A stretch of DNA of 64,000 nt from JBOZRQ01 sp050789255 (lineage in GTDB: Bacteria > Bacillota > Sulfobacillia > Symbiobacteriales > Symbiobacteriaceae), in contig JBOZRQ010000034.1 in assembly GCA_050789255.1 (NCBI GenBank), forward strand, positions 124,001 to 188,000, in the 5' to 3' direction. Made by a program: the position numbers and the translations under genes. The notes beneath the pieces were generated by a model. The model did no database searches, had not been told where the DNA came from, and saw only the letters and a list, made by a program, of their open reading frames with translations. Below are positions 24,655 to 35,602 of this stretch, in pieces; the first letter of the stretch is position 1, and every line of letters starts with the position of its first letter.

Positions 24655-26775
24655 TCACCGAGCCTGCCGCAGCAGTCCTGACGAGACGCAGGTCTCCATA
24701 TACAAGAGTTTGATGTCGGCGCCGCCCCGGAAGTGCACCTCCACGACGCCGTAGCGCTGGTCCACCCGGTGGATGACGCCCTGGCCGAACTTGATGTGGT
24801 AGCAGATGATGCCCGGCGCATAGTCGCCGACCGGCAGCGGGGGCGGCAGATCCGGGCTGGCCGCCGGCTTGAGCGTGAGCGCCGCCAGGAGCGACTGGCG
24901 CTTTGGCTTCAGCGGCGGCGGCGGGGGAGGCGCCCAAATGCCGGCCTCAATTACAAAGCGCGACGGCGAGGCGGGCGCCCCGGCGAGGTACTGGGGCGCA
25001 GAGATCTCCAGCCGGTCCTTCGCCCGGGTCATGCCCACGTAGAACAGCCGCCGCTCCTCCTCCAGCGCCCCCCGGTCCTCTGCTTCAACCACGTAGCGGT
25101 GCGGGATCGCCCCCTCGACGGCGGAGATCAGCCAGACCCGCTCCCACTCCAGCCCCTTGCTGCTGTGCAGCGAGGAGAGCGTGAGCATGGGCTCCCGGCT
25201 CTCGCCCTGCTCCTGGCGGGCCTCCGCCTGGGCGGCCAGCTCCAGGTAGACCCGGGAGGGCTCGTCCGGCGCCGGGATCTGCTCCAGCGCCGCAAGCACC
25301 TCCCGCGCCTCGGCGGGGTCGCTCCCCGACCAGTCGCAGTACTGGGTGATGTAGCGCTCGTAGTCCAGCTCGGTGCGGATCAGCGAGATTGCCTCGCCCG
25401 CCCGGGCCTCACGGAGCCGCACGAGACCCGCACGCAGGGCGCGCACCTCCCGGCGCCCGGCCGGCAGGGTCTTGGCCTCTAGCCAGTCGAGCATAGCGCC
25501 GGGCGCCGTCCCGCTGCGCTCCAGATCCGCCAGCAACTCCTTGGAGATCGACCGCCGGCCCGGCCTGCGCAGCACCCGCAGCACCTCTTCCAGGCTGGCC
25601 TCCCCCCAGGACCAGCGCAGGTAGGCCAGGGCGTCCCGGGCCATCCAGCGGGTGAAGGGGTTGGGCTTCCCGCCCAGGACCCGGTAGGGGATGCCGGCCT
25701 CATCCAGCCGCTTCATTAAGGGAAGGGCGAGCAAGCTGGCCCGGTAGAGCACGGCGGCCCCGGCGGGGTTGCCTCCCCCGGAGAGGTGCTTCTGGATGGC
25801 ACCGACCAGGGCCTCTGCCTCCTGCGCCGCCGAGGACGGGCGGGTGAAGATGGGCGCCTCGGCTGGCGCCCGCTCCGTCTCAAAGGCCTTGGCGAAGCGC
25901 TGCTGGTTCTGGCGGATCAGCCGCTCGGCGGGCTCGACGATCGACCCGGTCGAGCGGAAGTTGCGGCTCAGGTGCAGCTCCCGGCAGCCCGGGAACTCCT
26001 GCGGGAACCGGAGCATGAACGAGGGGGAGGCGCCCCGCCAGCCGTAGATCGCCTGGTCATCATCGCCCACAGCCATAATGTTGGGTCCGGGCGGCGTCAG
26101 CAGCTGCAGGAACTGCCACTGCAGGGTGTTCGTATCCTGGAACTCATCCACCATAAGATGGCGGATGCGGTCGACCTGCTCCGCCCGCCGTTCAGGGAAC
26201 TCGCCCAGCAGATCCCGGGCGCCAACGAGCAGATCGTCGAAGTCCAGGACACCGGTCTCCTCCTTCAGGCGCCGGTACTCGCCCTCCAGCCGGAAGAAGA
26301 TTTCGGGATCCAGCGAACCCGGGGCGAAATGCGCCCGGGGGATTTGCGCGCCCACGTACCGGGCCAGGTCGGTCAGCACGTTCTCGACCGCGGTCTGGTC
26401 GGCGTTGAGGCTCTGGTCCCGCAGGAGCTGGCGGATCATCGCCTGCTGCCGGCCCTCGTCGAGCACCGAGAGGGCGCCCCGGCTATCCGTGAGGATTCGC
26501 CATGCCAGGCCATGGAAGGTGAAGAGCCGCACCCGCCGGGCGAGGTCAGGGGCGATCAACCCGGTCAGGCGCTCCTTCATCTCCCCGGCGGCGGCCCGGG
26601 TGAAGGTGATTCCCAGGATCGCGTGCGGGGCGACGCCGCACTGCTGGACCAGGTGGCCCATGCGATGGGTCAGGGCCCGGGTCTTGCCGCTCCCCGGGCA
26701 AGCGATGACGACCGCCGGCCCACTTACGTGGGTGACGACGGCCAGCTGCTCCTGCGTCAGTCCGTCCAGCCTCAT
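24655..26775 (-). CDS. UvrD/Rep/PcrA-family DNA helicase
   Basis: 706 residues from the ATG at 26775, which follows GGGAGGG; the frame continues upstream but without a start site. All superfamily 1A motifs are seen: QTxGxx-like LTQEQLAVV, Walker A ACPGSGKT (25-32), ITFTRAAAGEM, VDEFQDTN, GDDDQAIYGWRGA, LSRNFRSTGSIV, LHSSKGLEWERVWL and LFYVGMTRAKDRL. It unwinds DNA 3' to 5' with ATP, in excision repair or in displacing proteins. Its length is somewhat below typical PcrA (about 725-740), and the C-terminal 60 residues (CYHIKFGQGVIHRVDQRYG) resemble the PcrA RNA-polymerase-binding Tudor-like tail. It is divergent from the PadR gene. Confidence 0.93.
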   Translation of the reverse strand: MRLDGLTQEQLAVVTHVSGPAVVIACPGSGKTRALTHRMGHLVQQCGVAPHAILGITFTRAAAGEMKERLTGLIAPDLARRVRLFTFHGLAWRILTDSRGALSVLDEGRQQAMIRQLLRDQSLNADQTAVENVLTDLARYVGAQIPRAHFAPGSLDPEIFFRLEGEYRRLKEETGVLDFDDLLVGARDLLGEFPERRAEQVDRIRHLMVDEFQDTNTLQWQFLQLLTPPGPNIMAVGDDDQAIYGWRGASPSFMLRFPQEFPGCRELHLSRNFRSTGSIVEPAERLIRQNQQRFAKAFETERAPAEAPIFTRPSSAAQEAEALVGAIQKHLSGGGNPAGAAVLYRASLLALPLMKRLDEAGIPYRVLGGKPNPFTRWMARDALAYLRWSWGEASLEEVLRVLRRPGRRSISKELLADLERSGTAPGAMLDWLEAKTLPAGRREVRALRAGLVRLREARAGEAISLIRTELDYERYITQYCDWSGSDPAEAREVLAALEQIPAPDEPSRVYLELAAQAEARQEQGESREPMLTLSSLHSSKGLEWERVWLISAVEGAIPHRYVVEAEDRGALEEERRLFYVGMTRAKDRLEISAPQYLAGAPASPSRFVIEAGIWAPPPPPPLKPKRQSLLAALTLKPAASPDLPPPLPVGDYAPGIICYHIKFGQGVIHRVDQRYGVVEVHFRGGADIKLLYMETCVSSGLLRQAR

Positions 26776-26857
26776 GGGAATCCCTCCCGTCGAAAGCACA
26801 TCATTTCTTCGAGGTCCACCGGAAGAGACCTTCTGCACATCTTGTCCAAGTGATATA

Positions 26858-26899
26858 TTGACAGTCGATATATCGTCATCTAATATAAAGACAGACGAT
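26858..26899 (+). promoter_or_regulatory. padR promoter with palindromic operator candidates
   Basis: TTGACA (26858-26863) and TAATAT (26881-26886), 17 bases apart, form a promoter. The perfect palindrome CGATATATCG (26866-26875) lies in its spacer. A second pair ATCGTC (26872-26877) / GACGAT (26894-26899) flanks the -10 box. Auto-repression by PadR is likely. Confidence 0.65.
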
Positions 26900-26948
26900 G
26901 TAGCGATACTTGGAATATCTCTTAGCACAACCTGACAGAGGTGATAGC

Positions 26949-27287
26949 TTGGCTGCTGCAACAGACCTGCTGCCGTTGACCGAGGCGTTCTATTACATTT
27001 TGGTCACCTTGGGCTCCGGGCCAGCACACGGCTACGGCATGATGCAGGAGATCGAACGCATGAGCAACGGCCGGGTGAAAATCGGTGCCGGGACGCTGTA
27101 CACTGCGCTCAACACCCTCTTGAACAAGGGATTGATCGAGACCGCACCGGTGCCCGACGGGGCAGACCCCCGCCGCAAACTCTACGCCATTACGCCGGCC
27201 GGCAAGCAGGTGTTGGAGGCGGAGATGCGGCGCCTGGAGGAGCTCCTGGAGAACGGACACAACGTCATCAAGCACTGGAGGGCATAG
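26949..27287 (+). CDS. PadR-family transcriptional repressor
   Basis: The TTG at 26949 is taken as start because AGAGGTG lies six bases upstream; an in-frame ATG at 26910 has no such site and would run through the operator region. The 112-residue product is a typical short PadR winged helix: EAFYYILVTLGSGPAHGYGMMQEIE, VKIGAGTLYTALNTLLNKGLIE and RRKLYAITPAGKQVLEAE, ending in a dimerisation helix. Such repressors respond to small hydrophobic compounds or envelope stress. It is co-transcribed with a DUF2812 gene seven bases downstream, a pairing common in Bacillota, and its promoter carries palindromes suitable for self-regulation. Confidence 0.92.
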   Translation: MAAATDLLPLTEAFYYILVTLGSGPAHGYGMMQEIERMSNGRVKIGAGTLYTALNTLLNKGLIETAPVPDGADPRRKLYAITPAGKQVLEAEMRRLEELLENGHNVIKHWRA

Positions 27288-27293
27288 AACGCC

Positions 27294-27839
27294 GTGAAGC
27301 AGAACCTGGAGAAGCGGTTTAGCCTGTGGACCGTCTGGTCGTATGAAGGGGAAGAGACCTGGATCAACAAGATGTCGGAACAGGGCCTGCATTTGGACCA
27401 GGCTTACCTGGGCTGGAGTACCTTCCGGCGCGACCCGGCGGTGCGGTATACCTATCGGTTGGATTATCGCCCGGATCTGCGTGGCCCTAAACGGACAGAG
27501 TACTTCAACCTGTACGCCGACGCCGGCTGGGAGCACGCCTGTACATACGGGGGCACGTGGCACTACTTCCGGCGCCCCTGGCAGCCGGGCGAGGAGCAGG
27601 TGCTGTACACCGATCGGTCCTCGCTCATCGAACATTACCGGCGCATCCGGCGTGTCGTGGGCGTGGCCGCCCTGGCCAATGTGGTGATCGCCATGTCCAA
27701 TCTCCACCTGTATCGGCTCCGCCCCATGCCATCGGGAGTGGCTTACATCCTCGTGTTTCAGGCCCTGGTCGTGCTCTTGCTGCTGAGGGGACTTCTGGCG
27801 ATGGGACGGAAGATCAAGACGGCGATCGATAACGGATGA
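27294..27839 (+). CDS. DUF2812 membrane protein
   Basis: 181 residues from a GTG (SD GGAGGG within the end of padR). The N-terminal domain carries the DUF2812 pattern: FSLWTVWSYEGEETWINKMSEQGLHLD, then RYTYRLDYRP and YADAGWEHACTYGGTWHYFRRP. Two membrane helices follow, at about 124-142 and 148-168 (YILVFQALVVLLLLRGLLA). DUF2812 proteins are almost always encoded beside a PadR regulator and are thought to be envelope proteins under its control; the biochemical role is unknown. The gene ends at a strong bidirectional terminator. Confidence 0.85.
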   Translation: MKQNLEKRFSLWTVWSYEGEETWINKMSEQGLHLDQAYLGWSTFRRDPAVRYTYRLDYRPDLRGPKRTEYFNLYADAGWEHACTYGGTWHYFRRPWQPGEEQVLYTDRSSLIEHYRRIRRVVGVAALANVVIAMSNLHLYRLRPMPSGVAYILVFQALVVLLLLRGLLAMGRKIKTAIDNG

Positions 27840-27844
27840 CAGAA

Positions 27845-27883
27845 AAAACACCCCTCTGGGTCCTATGACCCGGAGGGGTGTTT
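27845..27883. terminator. Bidirectional Rho-independent terminator
   Basis: A long stem AACACCCCTC-T-GGGTC / GACCC-G-GAGGGGTGTT with a CTAT loop is flanked by AAAAAA and TTT. It separates the converging DUF2812 and SEC-C genes. Confidence 0.9.
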
Positions 27884-27888
27884 GTGCG

Positions 27889-29058
<1,170 letters not shown>

Positions 29059-30325
29059 GGGTTGTTGTCACTCCTTCATGAGGTTGACCTGCGCCGTCTG
29101 GAGCACCCCGTCCTGATAGATCAGCACCTGATCGCCGTGACGCAGGACCCCCAGGGCCACCAGGCTGCTGATGGCAGCGCTCTTCCGGCGCGGCGACAGT
29201 TCCGGCCGCAGTAGGACCGCCCTGAGCAGATGCACTACCCAGGGGTCCCTAAAGATACTGAGAGCACGGCACTGCTCTTGCGCGTCCTTCTCATCCTGGC
29301 CCCAGATGGCCTGGGTAATCACTGCCCGGGCGCTGGGTCCCAGGTCGGTGGAACCTGGCTTGAGGGAATCGAGGGTGAAGTCGTAGTTCAGGTGGAAGGC
29401 GGGCACCGCCCCGGCCTCAATCTGCTCCAACGCAGTCGCAAGTGCACCCGCCAGCCGCCAATTCGGATTGGTTTTGCTGTCCCGCAGCCGGAGCCACTCG
29501 GCGGCTCGCTTTCGATGACCGGATCGTTCGGCTGCCACCGCTGCCCGCAGTAGATCGACGGTCGAGCAGGTCGAGAGATTCTCTCGGAGCGCCAGCTCGT
29601 AGAGCGTCCCGTCTTCGCCCAGCTCGGCGAGCGCCTCCCAGAGGCCAGTGCGGTCGCTGGCCCGCTCCTGCTGGATGTACTCCGGCCACTCTGTCTGCCA
29701 GCGCCGATAGACCGCCAGGGCCTGGTTCAGCCTTTGCTGCGCTTGCTTGGGCTGTCCGAGCCGGTGGTGGGCCCGTGCCAGGATGGCCAGCGTGTAGACA
29801 TACTCGGGATGGGTTTGCAGCCCGGGCTCGGCCTCGCGGATCACCGTGGCCGGGTCTTCCTCCAGCAGGGCGATGGCTGCCAGGTTGTTGCGCGCCGGCA
29901 CTAAGACTGGACAGTGGTCCAGGGCTTCCCGGCACTTCGCTCTCGCCGCCTTGAGCTTGCCCTGGTCGATCAGCAACTGAGCCTCCCGGTTCAGGCGCTG
30001 GGCGACTGCCAGGCCAGCCGGGTTCTGCCGCCCGAAGGCCCAGATCGGGTCGTTGAAGTCCTGCTCGCGGTCTGGCCGCAGATAGGCGAGCATCCGCGCG
30101 GTCCGGACCCGGGGATCAAAGGGGCTGGCGTACCGATCATCGAGTAGATCCAGGAGCAGGGCGTGGGAGATCTCCCTGGCCCTGCTGCCGACCGTGGGCG
30201 CCGAGACGCCGAACGCTTCCGCCACCTCGGCCTGGGTGGCATCGTCGTGGCTGGCCCAGTGGTGCCAAGCATAGGCGACGCCCGCAGCCCACACCTCGGG
30301 CCTTGAGACCTTCGGTTTAAGCACA

Positions 30326-31102
<777 letters not shown>

Positions 31103-31279
31103 ACGCGTCTTCCTCTGATGAAGTAGAGTGCAAGGACCCTGTACTCTTCGCACTTGGGGTGGCGGTTGTCCTGCCGGACACGCTCACCTCGGGCTGAAAG
31201 GGGGCGGGGCGCCGACCCCTGGCCATGCCCTGCCCGTACTCGTTAGTGAGCGTCCACACCACCTATGGAGGGAATGCGC

Positions 31280-31585
31280 ATGACAGGGTACGAGAAGGCA
31301 TGCCGTGCAATCGGTCAGGAGCTGGAGGCGGCGTTCGCCGCCATCGTGGAGCGGGTGGCGAGGGGCAACGTGGCGCCCACTTGCGGGACGGGGACGTTGA
31401 CGGACCAGGAGCTCGTTGAGTTCCTGACCTCGATTAGCGCCGCCCAGCTCTCGCTCAACTTCCTGCCCCGGACCCAGGTGGCGTCGGGGGTCAGGTACTC
31501 CGCGTACGGCATCTCGGTGCCGAACCCGGCATCGGCCGAGCAGGAGACAGCTAACATTGGCGTCAGCGCTACGGTGAACTGGTGA
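31280..31585 (+). CDS. Small hypothetical protein
   Basis: 101 residues from the ATG at 31280, seven bases after GGAGGGA; the ATG at 31265 overlaps that site. The product has an amphipathic N-terminal helix (YEKACRAIGQELEAAFAAIVERVARG) and a polar Thr/Ser/Asn-rich C-terminal half (ASGVRYSAYGISVPNPASAEQE). No signal peptide, membrane segment or known motif is visible. It stands alone between divergent SEC-C genes and a terminator. The function is unknown. Confidence 0.65.
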   Translation: MTGYEKACRAIGQELEAAFAAIVERVARGNVAPTCGTGTLTDQELVEFLTSISAAQLSLNFLPRTQVASGVRYSAYGISVPNPASAEQETANIGVSATVNW

Positions 31586-31594
31586 GATGAGCAG

Positions 31595-31640
31595 AACAGC
31601 CGAGCACCGCCAGATGGTGGTGCTCGGCTGTTGTTGTGTG
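31595..31640 (+). terminator. Rho-independent terminator
   Basis: A 14-bp stem AACAGCCGAGCACC / GGTGCTCGGCTGTT is followed by GTTGTG, nine bases after the stop at 31585. Bases 31641-31870 contain no feature I can support. Confidence 0.8.
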
Positions 31641-31865
31641 GACCAACTCGACTCTGCTGTGTCAAAACTGGCAGGTTTGGAGAGTACATCGGGTCAGAAA
31701 CCACAGGTTGGGGCGGAAAACCGGGTTTGTCCAGTCGGATGGAGGCAGAATCTTGGACTTTTGGTTTAGAACAAGCAGTTGTGGCAGTCAGAACAGGCCG
31801 ATTGGCCCCGAACCTCTCACTTTTGACGCACGTTCCGTTCTTCAGTCTGTATCACAAAGTGCAGG

Positions 31866-31895
31866 TTGGGAAGAGGGAGGAGGTTAGCCTCCTCC
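31866..31895 (-). terminator. Hairpin terminator after the giant gene pair
   Basis: On the minus strand, GGAGGAGG-CTAA-CCTCCTCC (31876-31895) directly follows the stop of the 1229-residue gene and is followed by CTCTTCC. The T tract is weak. Confidence 0.55.
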
Positions 31896-31896
31896 G

Positions 31897-34800
31897 CTAT
31901 GCATCAGCCCCGACCGGCATGGCGTGGGCGAAGATCAGCCGCCAGATATCCTTGGGCGGCCCGGCGGCCCCGCCGGCCGGGTCGGCGAGGAGCTTCTCGT
32001 ACTCCTTGAACACCAGCCGGTACTCGCCTGCGCCCGCCCGCCCCGGCGGCAGCTGCACCGTGCCGCTGAAGACGTTGGGGTTGAACGGAGCGCTCAGGCT
32101 GACCGGCTGGCCGACCGGCGCCCAGCCAAAGTCGGCGCCGTCCGGGTTCTGGCGCTCGATCTGGACCTCGGCCCGGCGCCACGGCGCCCCGGTACCGCCC
32201 ACATGGGCGTGGATGCCGGTGAGCGAGACGCTCCACTGCCCGGCCTTGGCGCCCGGCGTGACGCTCACGGTCCGGTCGGCCGGCAGTTGGGCGAAGTCGG
32301 CTTGCGTCACCCGGGAAAGGTGGTGGCCGGGAATCGAATAGGGCTGGTACCGGACCAGGGAGAGCCGCACGAAGGGCATGTAGGCGCCGAAGCCCTGGTT
32401 CGGGGTGATGCGGACGTCGCAGTACCATAGCTTCTGAGCCGAGTCGTACTTCACCTCGTGGGATGCCACGGTGCAGATCCCGGTGGGGACCTCCTCCAGC
32501 GTGAGCATGTCCGTGGTGTCGACCTTGAAGGCGAAGTTGGCGGGCGTCAGGGCCGGGCCGGTGTTCGCCCCGAGCGTGATCGGATCTCGGCCCCACTGGC
32601 TCGAGTACTTGGTGCGGACCTCGCTGCCGTAAGGCTCCCCCCAGGCGCCCGTCCGGGGCCGGAGGTTCAGGACGATGCCCAGCTTCTCGTCATCGCCCGA
32701 GGAGTACCAGGTGCGGTTCAGGTAAACACGCAGGGTGTTGCCCTTGCGGGTCATGGTGGTGGCGGTGCCCGATTGGCCCGGCACCCACTCGAACGCCGGG
32801 ATGATGTAGAGCACGTCCGGCACGGCGGGCCGCGCAGAGCTGGGAACATGGATGCTGAACTCCGGCGTGTTCTGGGTCAGCGGCGTGGTGCCCGGGGGGA
32901 AGAACTCGGGGAAGCGGGTCATGGCGGTGCCCTTGTAGTGCACGTACCGGTGTTTGGTGTCGCCGAACTCGTGGCGGCGGAAGTCGTTCAGGTAAGTCTC
33001 TGCCGGGTCGATCGGCGCCGTGAAGGCGTGGGCTTCGCCGTGCACTGTGTCGGGCTCCGGCTTGGCCAGCGAGTCGATCTGCTGATCCCACGTGGCGTGC
33101 ACGTCGAACTTCTGCGTGCTCTTGCCGTCCATGGGCGTGCCGTAGCGAAGGTCGGCCCAGGTGGCCCCGGGATCCCGGTGGATGCCCATGGTCTTGAACT
33201 CCGGCTGGACCAGGGGCTGCTGCACGGCGTGAATGAGAAGGAGCTCCCGGTACGGGGTGACCATCCAGTGCTGGCCGACCAGCGCCTGTTTGAGGAGGGC
33301 GCCGTACCCCTGGTTCCCCACAGGCGGCGTCTCGGGGTCGGCTGGGTTGAAATGCTCCATCACCCAGCGCCAGATGCCGGACTGCCCTTCCAGCTCGGCC
33401 TGGTTGGGGTAGCAGCTCATGCGGACTCGGGCGACCGTGGCCGGGGGAAGCTCCACCCGCAGGGCGCCGGGGTCGCTGCCGTCCAGGCCGGGCGGCGACC
33501 CTCCGCCGCCGACCACCTTGAGCCGGAACGGCTTGTACTTGGGCCAGGCGTTGGTATCGAAAGGGATGGTGACGGTGAGCCCCGTGCCCGGCAACCCCGT
33601 GAAGGCGGCGCCCCGGGCCATGGGGTCGGCGAGGTAGTTCAGATCCCACTGGCTGTCGGGGACGGGATCCGTCGGTGCGGTCCCCTCCAGGCCGGTCAGC
33701 ATGCTGTAGGCATCGGCCCGGTAGCCCCCGGGCCCCGCCGGGTCGTCCAGACGACCGTGGAGTTCGGCCATCTGCACGGTGGTGACAGGCGGGGCCACGT
33801 GCCGCTCGGCGATCTCGGTGGTGGGAGTGCCGGCGGGGGGCGTCGTCCAAGTCCGGACCACCAGGTGCTCCACCGACTCGCTGTCCTTGTACTTGGCGCG
33901 GGGGAGGAGCACCGGCTGGCTTACGGGCTCATACCGGCGGTAGACGATGGGCGGCGAGACGGTCTGGGGCTCCAGTCCATGCTCGATCAGGGCGGGGCCG
34001 TTGCCCGCCAGGTCGACCGACCGCGCCTTGAGCCGGTAGCGGCGCCCGAACCGGAGCCGGGGCAGAGAGCCCGGCTTCGGGACGAAGGTGACGGCCAGCC
34101 GGAAGTTGGAGGCGGCAGGCTTGGCCGGCCCGTTCTGGATCTCATCATGGGTGCCGATGACGCTCTCGGGGCGGGGCGCCGACAGCGACCAGCCGGCCCA
34201 CTCGGCGATCGCCTCGTGCAGCCGGAGCTCCTTGGACGCCGAGGGATCGGCGGGCGAGGTGAGGGCGGTCATCGCCCACCCTTCATCCTCGGGCTGCGCC
34301 ACTGCGACTTCGGTATCATCGATCTTATAGGTGCCGATCCGCTGGTGCAGGGAGCGCCACTGGCCCGTGGTCTCATCGTGCACGTCAAGCCGGTGACCCC
34401 GGACCAGATCCTCCAGCCAGAGCTCCATCTTGTAGCCGTCGCCGGCCTCCACGTCGGCGTTGTGGAGCGTGTTGGTGACCAGCAGCTCGTGCAGGCCCGC
34501 CGCTCGATAGTTCTTGACCAGCGAGACGCCCGTGGTCGTTCCCGATGCGAGCGAGGCCGTGTTCTGCGGCTTTTGGCTCAGCCAGTAATTCGAGAGCGGC
34601 TGGGCGAACGGGGTGCTAAAGAGCTTGCCGAGGCTCCCCGCCAGGTTCAGCGCCTTGAAGGAGAGGCCGTCCACATCCACCTGGATCACGCCGTAGCGTG
34701 AGGGGTCGCCGAGGGGGAGCTTGAGATCCGTGTACCCGACGGGGATGGAGGGACGGGGCGCCGCCTGGAAGATGCGCTCGTCGGGGGCGCCCAGGGTGTA

Positions 34801-35586
34801 GCGGGTCCAGGGCAGCTCATCCTTCGTTTGGCCCAGGGACGCCCACCGCGGCGATAGACTGACCCTGCCGTCTGCCGGCACGTTCGTGCGCCCGATGGGA
34901 ATGCGCAGGTCGAAGACCAGCCCCAGCTCCCGCAGCAGGCCGGGGTGCCGGGCCAGGGCGCCGACGATGTCGTGGAACTCCATTTCGGGCAGCTTGATGG
35001 GCACCTGCTTGGTGCTGAACGGGGCGTGGAAGAGCTGGAACCGGAAGAAGTCCTTGTGGGCGTTGAAGGGCTCCGCCGCCGGAGGAAAGGGTTCGGCCAA
35101 CACCTGCTGCTTCATGTTGGCGTCGGGCTTGTCCTCGTACTTCAGGTCATCCAGCAGCTGATTGAGCACGGAGATGGGGGGATAGTCGGTGGCATGGGCC
35201 GTCGCCGCCGTCTGGTAGATTGACTTCAGGTGATCGTGCAGCCCCAGGGCGTGGTAGGAGCGGATTGGCAGCCCGTCCAGGGCCTTGTAGGCAAAGCCGT
35301 TGACGGGGGTCGACACGGGGAAGAGGGAGCTCCAGAGGGCGGGGCTGGGCGTGGGGCTGTCGGGGTCCAGGGTGGCTTCAAAGGTCTGGGGGCCGGTGAG
35401 CGTATCGAACGTGACGAAGAACTTGATCTCGTGGGCCGGCCAGTTCTGAAAGTCCGGGAAGCTGGCCAGGCTGCGGTCATCCCCGGGCTCCGGGGTGAGC
35501 CGGGGGGAGAGGAAGACCGACAGCTTGAAGTAGCCGTCGCCGACGCCGTTTGGCAGTGCGGTCCAGACGATCCGCTGTGTGCTCAT
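31897..35586 (-). CDS. Giant uncharacterised protein (1229 residues), second gene of a pair
   Basis: The ATG follows GGAGGG by eight bases. No signal peptide or membrane helix is present. The protein starts with RIVWTALPNGVGDGYFKLSVFLSPRL and continues as long beta-rich sequence with many Pro/Gly turns. Recognisable landmarks are few: repeated polar strands such as LEVRLRPRTGAWGEPYG-like segments, a YRLKARSVDLAGNGPAL stretch (fibronectin-like phrasing) and FRLKVVGGG. I recognise no family. It is encoded 16 bases behind the Tat-signal protein and must be co-transcribed with it. Because Tat exports folded complexes, this partner without a signal could travel with the other, or could act inside. 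This is inference. GC content and codon use fit the host. Confidence 0.8.
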   Translation of the reverse strand: MSTQRIVWTALPNGVGDGYFKLSVFLSPRLTPEPGDDRSLASFPDFQNWPAHEIKFFVTFDTLTGPQTFEATLDPDSPTPSPALWSSLFPVSTPVNGFAYKALDGLPIRSYHALGLHDHLKSIYQTAATAHATDYPPISVLNQLLDDLKYEDKPDANMKQQVLAEPFPPAAEPFNAHKDFFRFQLFHAPFSTKQVPIKLPEMEFHDIVGALARHPGLLRELGLVFDLRIPIGRTNVPADGRVSLSPRWASLGQTKDELPWTRYTLGAPDERIFQAAPRPSIPVGYTDLKLPLGDPSRYGVIQVDVDGLSFKALNLAGSLGKLFSTPFAQPLSNYWLSQKPQNTASLASGTTTGVSLVKNYRAAGLHELLVTNTLHNADVEAGDGYKMELWLEDLVRGHRLDVHDETTGQWRSLHQRIGTYKIDDTEVAVAQPEDEGWAMTALTSPADPSASKELRLHEAIAEWAGWSLSAPRPESVIGTHDEIQNGPAKPAASNFRLAVTFVPKPGSLPRLRFGRRYRLKARSVDLAGNGPALIEHGLEPQTVSPPIVYRRYEPVSQPVLLPRAKYKDSESVEHLVVRTWTTPPAGTPTTEIAERHVAPPVTTVQMAELHGRLDDPAGPGGYRADAYSMLTGLEGTAPTDPVPDSQWDLNYLADPMARGAAFTGLPGTGLTVTIPFDTNAWPKYKPFRLKVVGGGGSPPGLDGSDPGALRVELPPATVARVRMSCYPNQAELEGQSGIWRWVMEHFNPADPETPPVGNQGYGALLKQALVGQHWMVTPYRELLLIHAVQQPLVQPEFKTMGIHRDPGATWADLRYGTPMDGKSTQKFDVHATWDQQIDSLAKPEPDTVHGEAHAFTAPIDPAETYLNDFRRHEFGDTKHRYVHYKGTAMTRFPEFFPPGTTPLTQNTPEFSIHVPSSARPAVPDVLYIIPAFEWVPGQSGTATTMTRKGNTLRVYLNRTWYSSGDDEKLGIVLNLRPRTGAWGEPYGSEVRTKYSSQWGRDPITLGANTGPALTPANFAFKVDTTDMLTLEEVPTGICTVASHEVKYDSAQKLWYCDVRITPNQGFGAYMPFVRLSLVRYQPYSIPGHHLSRVTQADFAQLPADRTVSVTPGAKAGQWSVSLTGIHAHVGGTGAPWRRAEVQIERQNPDGADFGWAPVGQPVSLSAPFNPNVFSGTVQLPPGRAGAGEYRLVFKEYEKLLADPAGGAAGPPKDIWRLIFAHAMPVGADA

Positions 35587-35602
35587 GTCGCTGTCCCTCC
35601 TG

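Noticed and set aside
32458..34701. Long plus-strand frame opposite the giant gene pair (and another at 35579-37972)
   Set aside because: Composition is typical of the complement of GC3-rich genes; the minus-strand genes have SD sites and natural sequence.
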